The notes under the pieces were generated by a model that was not told the DNA's origin, searched no databases, and saw only the letters and a list, made by a program, of their open reading frames with translations. From positions 5,057 through 36,093 of the forward strand of contig JAQVBA010000006.1 of assembly GCA_028690555.1 (NCBI GenBank): a DNA stretch of 31,037 nt. Direction: 5' to 3'. Positions 25,663-31,037 of this stretch are shown one piece after another (position 1 is the stretch's first letter; the number at the start of each line of letters is the position of its first letter). This DNA comes from Acholeplasmataceae bacterium (GTDB lineage Bacteria; Bacillota_I; Bacilli_A; Acholeplasmatales; Acholeplasmataceae). The position numbers and the translations under genes are program-made.

Positions 25663-26283
25663 ATGAATAAAGCGAAAACAAAGAAAAAACAAACCTTTTG
25701 GACGTGGTTACATCAAAATCGTATCCGCGTTTTTCTATGGGCATTTTTAATCATCATTCCCATATCACTCATTTTGATTGCTTATGTAGGATCATATACC
25801 CATAATAAAAAAGTGCATTTTGATCAAACAGAAACTGCAGAAACTGAATTCATAAAAGATTTTCTGTCACCTGATGAGATTACATCACTCGAACTATTTA
25901 TCGAATGGGATCAGCTGAGATACCCGGACTATGATGAAAATTCGGATCAATACTTTAATGGATACTACCGTTTCAACATTTGGTATCAACCAAAACTTAA
26001 TTACCAAATTAATTCCGTAAATGTTACCCCGGTTTTGCAAACAGATTGGATCAATTATCGTTCACTTGGTCAACTGACAACTATTTATCCAACGTATCGT
26101 GGAATGCATGTTGATTTTAATTACAATCTTCCAACATCACCGCTTCTACTCGTTAATGTTAAAGAGCCTAACCTTTACATGAAAGTTATCATTAATATTA
26201 CAGTGGCTGGTACTCAATCTGAACAAACAGTTTATGTTAAATATGATTTAAGTAATATCAATCCAAATTTAGTTGTTCAATAA
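25663..26283 (+). CDS. Unknown single-pass membrane protein, 206 residues
   Basis: I do not recognise this protein. It has a lysine-rich N-terminus (MNKAKTKKKQTFWTW), one membrane helix (about 23-44, VFLWAFLIIIPISLILIAYV) and about 160 outward-facing residues by the positive-inside rule. That part is rich in aromatic residues and looks like alternating beta strands (YYRFNIWYQPKLNYQINSVNV, LYMKVIINITVAGTQSEQTVYVKYDL). No lipobox or catalytic motif is seen. I use ATG 25663 with GGAG 11 bases upstream. In-frame starts at 25615 and 25630 lie before or at the promoter. It is divergent from rny and ends in a terminator shared with the ABC operon. Confidence 0.7.
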   Translation: MNKAKTKKKQTFWTWLHQNRIRVFLWAFLIIIPISLILIAYVGSYTHNKKVHFDQTETAETEFIKDFLSPDEITSLELFIEWDQLRYPDYDENSDQYFNGYYRFNIWYQPKLNYQINSVNVTPVLQTDWINYRSLGQLTTIYPTYRGMHVDFNYNLPTSPLLLVNVKEPNLYMKVIINITVAGTQSEQTVYVKYDLSNINPNLVVQ

Positions 26284-26288
26284 AAATC

Positions 26289-26313
26289 AAAAAGGCGAAA
26301 ATTTCGCCTTTTT
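26289..26313. terminator. Bidirectional intrinsic terminator
   Basis: A perfect 12-base palindrome AAAAAGGCGAAA/TTTCGCCTTTTT around a single base. T-runs leave it on both strands, so it serves both the 206-residue protein gene and the converging ABC operon, whose stop codon it touches. Confidence 0.9.
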
Positions 26314-27005
26314 TAATTTTTAATATCAAGATTGATTCGTCCATCTTTGATTTCTACAATACGATCAGCTTTTTCAGCAATGTGTCTGTCATGGGTGATA
26401 ATAATAAAAGTAGTTTTATATTTTTTATTGATGTCTCTAAGTAGTGTATAAACCTGTTCTGTGGTATCACTATCTAAATTCCCTGTCGGTTCATCCGCTA
26501 GAATGATTTTTGGTTGATTAATTAAGCTTCTAGCAATAGCAACCCTTTGTTGCTGCCCCCCTGACATGTTAATCGCTAAATTATTTTTAACCTTTGTTAA
26601 TCCAACAATTTCCAACAATTCATGTGCACGATCAATGACTTCTTGGGTAATCTCTTTTTTTGAAATGCGATAAGGCATTAAAACATTTTCTAATGCTGTA
26701 AACTCTGGCAACAAGTAATGAAATTGGAAAATGAACCCAATCATCTCATTTCTAAGATTTGATAACTCATTTTTCTTCATTTTTTGAGTATCTTTACCAC
26801 CAATGATCACATCACCTGATGTTGCTTTATCCAGTGTACCCAATATATTTAATAATGTTGATTTTCCACTACCAGATTGCCCAATAATCGAATTGAATGA
26901 TTCTTCTTCAAAATTTAAATCTAAATCAAATAACACTTGAGTTGGATTCAAAGTTTTTTCACCATATATTTTATTGATTTTTCTAAGTTCAACAATATTA
27001 CGCAT
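26313..27005 (-). CDS. ABC transporter ATPase, LolD/MacB type
   Basis: A 230-residue ATPase. Walker A is GQSGSGKST (42-50), the signature is MSGGQQQRVAIARSL, Walker B is KIILADEPTGNLDSDT, and the H-loop is IITHD. LRNEMIGFIFQFHYLLPEFTALENVLMP is the Q-loop region typical of the LolD/MacB/FtsE group, whose partners are FtsX-type permeases. These systems move cargo from the membrane by mechanotransmission instead of through a channel. It overlaps its permease gene by 8 bases, with GAGGTGA at a good distance. Cargo is not known. Confidence 0.92.
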   Translation of the reverse strand: MRNIVELRKINKIYGEKTLNPTQVLFDLDLNFEEESFNSIIGQSGSGKSTLLNILGTLDKATSGDVIIGGKDTQKMKKNELSNLRNEMIGFIFQFHYLLPEFTALENVLMPYRISKKEITQEVIDRAHELLEIVGLTKVKNNLAINMSGGQQQRVAIARSLINQPKIILADEPTGNLDSDTTEQVYTLLRDINKKYKTTFIIITHDRHIAEKADRIVEIKDGRINLDIKN

Positions 27006-28155
27006 TCCGAATCACCTCGATGACTGTAAGTTTTGATGATTTAATTGCTGGTGTTAATGAAGCGAGTAAACAAGCAACTAATGCGATACCTGCAGATAAT
27101 GCAATAAATCCTCCATCAATTAAGAGTGGAACCACTGGTGTTCCATCTGGATTAAGTGCAAATGTCGTAAAGGCATAGGATAATCCAAGTCCAAATAAAA
27201 CGCCACCAATCGCACCAAAGACGCCAAGGAATAACCCTTCAGATAGAAAAACTAATGATGCATCACGATCAGTAATTCCCATCGCTTTCATAATGCCGAT
27301 TTGTTTTGATTTTTGCATGACCGTGATCGCTAATGTCGAGGAAATACCTAATACAACCGAGATGATAACAAAGATTTGTATCATCAATGATGAGATACTT
27401 TGGCCTTGTAGTCCACTCAGTAAATCTTGATTATCAGCCATCCAATTTTTGGTCTTTAAATTATATGAAGCTAAACTTTGATCATAGGTTAATGCAATCG
27501 TTTCAGCATCAAACACTTCATTAATTTGTGTTTCAATTGAAGATATGACAGGTTCACCTTTAATGCCTTGTGCCGTTTCTAAACTTGCGACTCCCCATGT
27601 TTGATTGAGTGATGATACCTTGAAATCAAAGAATCCAGAAACGGTTAACGTATAAACTTCTGTTCCAATGAGCATTTCAATTTGATCACCTTTGGAAACC
27701 CCTAATTTTTCACCAAGTTCAACCCCTAATAACACTTCATTCATGTTATTTGGTAATTGGCTATCACCAAGAAGTTTCTCATCAAATGCATAAATTTGAT
27801 TTGCCTCTTCAAAATTAAAACCTCTAAATACGATACGTTCTGTATTTTCAATGCCATTTCTAACGATTCCACCTAAGTCTAATGCCGGTGATACAATATT
27901 AAATTGATCATCGCTTTTTAAAACAGAGACCACCTCATCATAATTTGAAATGGATGAATCATCTTCTAAAGGGATGATGGTCACTTGAGATGATTGACCA
28001 ATGGTGGTATCCACTAAACTTGCTTGTAGTCCACTAATGAGTGATCCAATAAAGACTTGAACGGATACACCCACAGAAATTCCTAAAATAATAATGAGCG
28101 TTTGCCGTTTGGCTGAGGTTAAAAACCGCCATGCAATTTGAAATGCGAGTTTCAT
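26998..28155 (-). CDS. FtsX-family ABC permease, LolC/LolE-like
   Basis: A 385-residue permease. One helix near the N-terminus (about 18-40, QTLIIILGISVGVSVQVFIGSLI), a periplasm-type outer domain of some 220 residues, then three helices (about 263-285, 305-335 and 350-373) are the MacB-core plus FtsX arrangement. The segment MQKSKQIGIMKAMGITDRDASLVFL is the coupling-helix region typical of LolC/LolE. In Gram-negative bacteria LolCDE releases lipoproteins from the inner membrane; that job makes no sense without an outer membrane, so the substrate is open. The ATG overlaps the stop of the B12-domain gene (ATGA). Confidence 0.9.
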   Translation of the reverse strand: MKLAFQIAWRFLTSAKRQTLIIILGISVGVSVQVFIGSLISGLQASLVDTTIGQSSQVTIIPLEDDSSISNYDEVVSVLKSDDQFNIVSPALDLGGIVRNGIENTERIVFRGFNFEEANQIYAFDEKLLGDSQLPNNMNEVLLGVELGEKLGVSKGDQIEMLIGTEVYTLTVSGFFDFKVSSLNQTWGVASLETAQGIKGEPVISSIETQINEVFDAETIALTYDQSLASYNLKTKNWMADNQDLLSGLQGQSISSLMIQIFVIISVVLGISSTLAITVMQKSKQIGIMKAMGITDRDASLVFLSEGLFLGVFGAIGGVLFGLGLSYAFTTFALNPDGTPVVPLLIDGGFIALSAGIALVACLLASLTPAIKSSKLTVIEVIRNA

Positions 28156-28799
28156 GCGGCACCCTCCTTGCTAAATGTCTTTATATCATCTAGTGTCTGC
28201 AAAACATAATCAACGTTGATGCTTTCTTTTGCACCTTCATGTTGAAATGCTAGACCACCCACAACAATTTTGACTTCTGGGAAGAACTTTTTAATTTCAT
28301 CAGTGATTTGTTTTGTCACCACAATGTTATAAGGGTTAGTAACCGATAGCGCAACATAATCTGGAAGGTATGCACGAATTGCTGATAAAATCTCAGATTT
28401 TGGTGTGTTTGCGCCAATATAATGTGCATCAAAGCCTTCTAATCTTAAAAAATGGGAGACCATAATTGCTCCAATTTCATGATATTCAAACGAAGGTGTT
28501 AAGACGACAATTTTCTTCCCAATCTTTTTCTTCTCTTTCGATTCTTTTAAAACATACAGGTAACACGATTCTATAATCGTTCTTATAATCGATGTTCTAA
28601 AATGCTCTTTCCAAATACAAATATCCTCATCACTAACATCACATTGAAACAAGGATAGAGAAGGTGCTAATAATTTTTGATAAAGAGATTCAATATCCAT
28701 TTGTCCAGATTCGATTAAGCTTAGGGCATAGGTAATGGCTTCATCTCGATTTTCATCTTTCAAAAACGTCATAAACGTTTCATAAGCTTTCATATCCAT
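28152..28799 (-). CDS. Stand-alone cobalamin-binding-domain protein
   Basis: A 215-residue soluble protein with two parts. Residues 1-90 are a helical bundle like the MetH/CarH cap, with an EH pair (E65, H66) in WKEHFRTSIIRTIIE. Residues 96-210 are a B12-binding Rossmann-type domain with E-x-H-x2-G (E105, H107, G110) where the family has D-x-H-x2-G, then YVALSVTN (S152) and VVGGLAF (G181, G182). The lower-ligand histidine is therefore kept. It has no MerR-type DNA-binding domain or methyltransferase. The tryptophan of the CarH W-x9-EH light-sensing motif is absent. GGAGG lies 7 bases before ATG 28799. It is first in an operon with the FtsX-type exporter. A sensor or carrier role is inference. 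Confidence 0.85.
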   Translation of the reverse strand: MDMKAYETFMTFLKDENRDEAITYALSLIESGQMDIESLYQKLLAPSLSLFQCDVSDEDICIWKEHFRTSIIRTIIESCYLYVLKESKEKKKIGKKIVVLTPSFEYHEIGAIMVSHFLRLEGFDAHYIGANTPKSEILSAIRAYLPDYVALSVTNPYNIVVTKQITDEIKKFFPEVKIVVGGLAFQHEGAKESINVDYVLQTLDDIKTFSKEGAA

Positions 28800-28866
28800 A
28801 AAAATTCCTCCTTATGATTTAGTATAATTATAACAATTTTAATTTATTTACATCAGTAAAACGATT

Positions 28867-28899
28867 AAAAAACACTGCAAAAGGGCTTTTGCAGTGTTT
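28867..28899 (-). terminator. Intrinsic terminator of recA
   Basis: A long stem AAACACTGCAAAA/TTTTGCAGTGTTT (13 pairs, GCCC loop) on the minus strand runs into TTTTTT, 6 bases after the recA stop. Confidence 0.92.
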
Positions 28900-28904
28900 G
28901 TGTC

Positions 28905-29906
28905 CTATTTCTTTGAAACAATATGATGATGTTCAAGAACTTTATTGAAAACTTCTTGATAAATATCTGGATGGTCTTGTAAATATTGTTTCGCATTTTC
29001 ACGGCCTTGTCCAATTTTTTCACCGTTATAGGCGAACCATGCGCCACTCTTTTGAATGACATCAATATCAGAAGCTAAATCAACAACTTCACCAGTTTTT
29101 GAGATCCCTTGTCCATAAATAATGTCAACGGATGCTGTTTTAAACGGGGGTGCGACCTTGTTTTTAACAACTTTGATGTTGGCTTTATTTCCAATAATAT
29201 CTGTGGCATTCTTAATTTGTTCACTTCTTCTAATTTCAAGACGAACTGAACTATAAAATTTGAGAGCTCTACCACCAGGTGTTGTTTCAGGATTACCAAA
29301 CATGACACCAACTTTTTCACGAATTTGATTAATGAAAATCGCGGTTGAACTTGCTTTTGAAATGACACCCGATAATTTACGCATCGCTTGACTCATTAAT
29401 CTTGCTTGAAGTCCAATGTGAGAATCACCCATTTCGCCATTAATTTCGGCTTCTGGAACTAATGCTGCAACAGAGTCAACGACAATCATATCGACTGAAC
29501 CACTACGAATCAAAGCTTCAGCAATTTCTAGTGCTTGTTCTCCAGTATCTGGTTGTGACAAAATTAAATTATCGATATCAACGCCTAAAGCTCTAGCATA
29601 TTTAGGATCTAATGCATGCTCAGCATCAATAAATGCGACAATCCCACCTTGTTTTTGAGCTTCAGCCATGGCATGAAGCGCTAATGTGGTTTTCCCTGAA
29701 CTTTCTGGCCCATAAATTTCAATAATTCTTCCTTTAGGATACCCACCAATGCCTAATGCAATATCTAGACTAAGCGATCCAGAAGGTGTTGTTTCAATGT
29801 TTCGTTCAGCTTCATCGCCGAGACGCATGACTGAACCTTTACCATATTGTTTTTCAATTTGTTTCATCGCAGCCTCTAAGGCTTGCTGTCTCTTATCTTT
29901 TTCCAT
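28905..29906 (-). CDS. recA: Recombinase RecA
   Basis: A 333-residue recombinase for homologous repair. It has the N-terminal helix ([25 protein letters not shown]), Walker [34 protein letters not shown], loop L1 near [17 protein letters not shown] and loop L2 [24 protein letters not shown]. The C-terminus is short and basic (HHHIVSKK) and lacks the acidic tail of E. coli RecA. I start at ATG 29906, 7 bases after GGAGG; a GTG one codon earlier is less likely. It follows pgsA with a 45-base gap and no SOS box was found. Confidence 0.98.
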   Translation of the reverse strand: MEKDKRQQALEAAMKQIEKQYGKGSVMRLGDEAERNIETTPSGSLSLDIALGIGGYPKGRIIEIYGPESSGKTTLALHAMAEAQKQGGIVAFIDAEHALDPKYARALGVDIDNLILSQPDTGEQALEIAEALIRSGSVDMIVVDSVAALVPEAEINGEMGDSHIGLQARLMSQAMRKLSGVISKASSTAIFINQIREKVGVMFGNPETTPGGRALKFYSSVRLEIRRSEQIKNATDIIGNKANIKVVKNKVAPPFKTASVDIIYGQGISKTGEVVDLASDIDVIQKSGAWFAYNGEKIGQGRENAKQYLQDHPDIYQEVFNKVLEHHHIVSKK

Positions 29907-29951
29907 CACTATACCTCCACACTATATTAGAATAAAATACTTAGTTTTACT

Positions 29952-30527
29952 TTAAACTGACTCTAAAATGACTTTGCGATTTTTATATAAATAATCAATC
30001 CCACTCATGAGTGTAAAGAAAATCGCAATATAAAATAAAACATTCCCAATCCATACTGTTAACCCAAAATCATTAAAAAGTAAAATGATTAATGCAACCA
30101 TGGTTGTTGCTGTTTTTATTTTCCCATAAATAGATGCTGCAATCACTTGACCTTTCTCAATGGCTAAAAGTCTAACTCCTGTCACCATGAATTCACGAAT
30201 GATGACAATCATGACTGCCCACAATGGAACTCTAGATGGCATGATCATCATCAAATAAAGAAGAGCGACCATCACTAAAACTTTATCTGCGATTGGGTCT
30301 AAAAACTTACCAAATGTTGTAATTTGATGATATTTTCTTGCGATATAACCATCTAAAAAATCAGTTAATGAAGCGATTATAAATAATAAAGCAATGATAA
30401 ATTGAGCAGTTGACATATTAAAAAAACCGATTGGTTTTTGTAAAGAATTAATATACATTAAAACAATCATTACTGGAATCATTAACACTCTGAGTATTGT
30501 AAGTTTGTTCGCGGTTGTCATTTTCAT
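29952..30527 (-). CDS. pgsA: CDP-diacylglycerol-glycerol-3-phosphate phosphatidyltransferase
   Basis: A 191-residue membrane enzyme making phosphatidylglycerol phosphate. The CDP-alcohol phosphatidyltransferase motif is complete in TDFLDGYIARKYH and FGKFLDPIADK (D-G-x2-A-R-x8-G-x3-D-x3-D). About four to six membrane helices are visible. The N-terminus NKLTILRVLMIPVMIVLMY is typical of PgsA. Two ATG codons (30527 and 30521) follow AAGGAAG and either could serve. pgsA next to recA matches Bacillus except that cinA is missing between them. Confidence 0.96.
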   Translation of the reverse strand: MKMTTANKLTILRVLMIPVMIVLMYINSLQKPIGFFNMSTAQFIIALLFIIASLTDFLDGYIARKYHQITTFGKFLDPIADKVLVMVALLYLMMIMPSRVPLWAVMIVIIREFMVTGVRLLAIEKGQVIAASIYGKIKTATTMVALIILLFNDFGLTVWIGNVLFYIAIFFTLMSGIDYLYKNRKVILESV

Positions 30528-30551
30528 ATCTTCCTTTATCTTGATACTTTA

Positions 30552-30560
30552 ATTTTACCA
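30552..30560 (-). promoter_or_regulatory. Extended -10 promoter of pgsA
   Basis: TGGTAAAAT on the minus strand, 24 bases before the pgsA ATG, with no clear -35. It probably drives pgsA-recA. Confidence 0.55.
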
Positions 30561-30577
30561 TAAAAATGTGTTTACTG

Positions 30578-30606
30578 TTGCATTTTTAAAGTGCTTTTGA
30601 TACAAT
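30578..30606 (+). promoter_or_regulatory. SigA-type promoter of rpsT
   Basis: TTGCAT, a 17-base spacer and TACAAT, with TGA directly before the -10 as an extended element. It is 27 bases before the GTG start. Confidence 0.8.
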
Positions 30607-30633
30607 GGTTATGCGCATGTGGGAGGTGAAATT

Positions 30634-30894
30634 GTGGCTAATATCAAACAACAAATTAAACGTAATAAAACGAATGAAAAGCGCCGTTTGCAAAACGCTT
30701 CTTTTAAGTCTTCTGTTAAGACAGCAGTCAAAGCCGTTGAACAAGCAGTAGCTAAGAATGAAAAAGAAAAAGCAGCGGAACTCTTATCATTTGCTCATAA
30801 GAAATTAGACAAGGGTCTTGCGAAAGGCATTTATCATAAGAACTTCGTATCTAGACATAAATCGCAACTTGCACAATTGGTGAATAACCTTTAA
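30634..30894 (+). CDS. rpsT: 30S ribosomal protein S20, GTG start
   Basis: An 86-residue basic protein of the small ribosomal subunit. The start VANIKQQIKRNKTNEKRRLQN (first residue Met in the protein) and the lysine-rich helical repeats ending FVSRHKSQLAQLVNNL are characteristic. I use GTG 30634, which follows GGAGGTGA by 4 bases. Another in-frame GTG at 30619 overlaps that site and is rejected. It is a single-gene unit divergent from pgsA, with its own promoter and terminator. Confidence 0.95.
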   Translation: MANIKQQIKRNKTNEKRRLQNASFKSSVKTAVKAVEQAVAKNEKEKAAELLSFAHKKLDKGLAKGIYHKNFVSRHKSQLAQLVNNL

Positions 30895-30900
30895 AAAATG

Positions 30901-30923
30901 AGACACAGCGTGTCTTTTTTTTT
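30901..30923 (+). terminator. Intrinsic terminator of rpsT
   Basis: Stem AGACAC/GTGTCT with a 3-base loop followed by nine T. A T-run also leaves it on the minus strand after two bases, so it may stop the opposing ORF too. Confidence 0.9.
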
Positions 30924-30937
30924 CTGACGATTGGTGC

Positions 30938-31037
30938 TTAATGTTGGTGACGTTCCATATGTGTCTTTAATATATCTGTAATACCATCATCACTAAGATA
31001 CGCTTGATAAGTTATAGTTTTAGTTGTTTTCATCATT
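30938..31037 (-). CDS. C-terminal end of an unknown protein, or a very small ORF
   Basis: An open frame runs from the window edge to a TAA at 30938, coding for at least 32 residues ending DILKTHMERHQH. An ATG pair occurs at its visible start, so it may be a complete 31-32-residue peptide or the tail of a longer gene. No ribosome site can be seen because the sequence ends. I do not recognise it. Confidence 0.35.
   Translation of the reverse strand, partial: MMKTTKTITYQAYLSDDGITDILKTHMERHQH

Noticed and set aside
26998..28155. Naming the ABC genes lolC/lolE and lolD with a lipoprotein-to-outer-membrane role
   Set aside because: The family resemblance is real, but the gene context indicates a bacterium without an outer membrane, so only the family level is supported.
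28597..28614. CarH-like light-sensor motif W-x9-EH in the B12 protein
   Set aside because: The EH pair is present, but the tryptophan ten residues earlier is absent; the nearby W63 is at the wrong distance. Light sensing is therefore not claimed.
29907..29951. A possible SOS (LexA) operator upstream of recA
   Set aside because: No sequence close to the Bacillus-type CGAAC-N4-GTTCG palindrome was found in the recA leader.
1..31037. tRNA, rRNA, CRISPR, insertion sequence, prophage, riboswitch or replication origin
   Set aside because: No characteristic sequence or suitable intergenic space was found; the largest gene-free gap is about 195 bases, between rny and the small membrane-protein gene.

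Overview
The window is an AT-rich chromosomal segment of conserved housekeeping genes. It looks like a Mollicutes-type low-GC Firmicute, most plausibly an Acholeplasma-like lineage. The standard genetic code is visible: TGA ends several genes and Trp is TGG, which argues against Mycoplasma or Spiroplasma. Gene order on the minus strand follows the Bacillus subtilis chromosome (pgsA-recA-rny-ymdB-miaB-ymcA-mutS-mutL-miaA and cmk-rpsA-der-gpsA-hup). The sporulation genes found at those places in Bacillus (spoVS, cotE) and cinA are missing. No tRNA, rRNA, CRISPR, insertion sequence or prophage was seen, and no gene-free stretch exceeds about 200 bases. The species assignment is inference.

Layout, left to right. 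(1) 1-5070, minus strand: a tight operon read right to left as rdgB, an MJ0936/YfcE-type phosphoesterase, a choline-kinase-like phosphotransferase, a 1001-residue TPR-GAF-PAS-GGDEF-EAL-like protein whose two c-di-GMP motifs are both degenerate, and a truncated unknown gene. (2) 5167-7355: a CPBP membrane protease (plus) converges on an ankyrin-repeat gene (minus), with two hairpins between them. (3) 7446-13001, minus: hup, gpsA, der, rpsA (S1), cmk and rluB, with separate promoters seen for hup, cmk and rluB. (4) 13091-21179, minus: one long unit starts at a strong promoter before an unrecognised membrane-anchored protein with SAP/Rho_N-like segments, then mutS, mutL, miaA, aroK and aroQ. efp follows with its own promoter and terminator. 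(5) 21282-25467, minus: ymcA (ricA-like), miaB, ymdB and rny, split by terminators. (6) 25663-26283, plus: a small membrane-anchored protein of unknown function. (7) 26313-28799, minus: a three-gene overlapping operon of a stand-alone B12-binding-domain protein, an FtsX/LolC-E-type permease and a LolD-type ATPase. (8) 28905-30527, minus: recA and pgsA. (9) 30634-30894, plus: rpsT, followed by the end of a short or truncated minus-strand ORF.

Functionally the segment covers mismatch repair and recombination (mutS, mutL, recA), tRNA modification (miaA, miaB), mRNA turnover (rny, ymcA), ribosome function (der, rpsA, efp, rluB, rpsT), phospholipid precursors (gpsA, pgsA), nucleotide pool cleaning (rdgB, cmk) and two shikimate-pathway steps (aroK, aroQ). 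The least explained parts are the B12-domain/ABC operon, the degenerate GGDEF-EAL protein, the SAP-like membrane protein upstream of mutS, and a RicA homologue without cysteines. Several start codons were moved from the longest-ORF position to one that fits a Shine-Dalgarno (SD) site: efp (TTG), rpsT (GTG), miaB, recA, the CPBP protease and both unknown membrane proteins.
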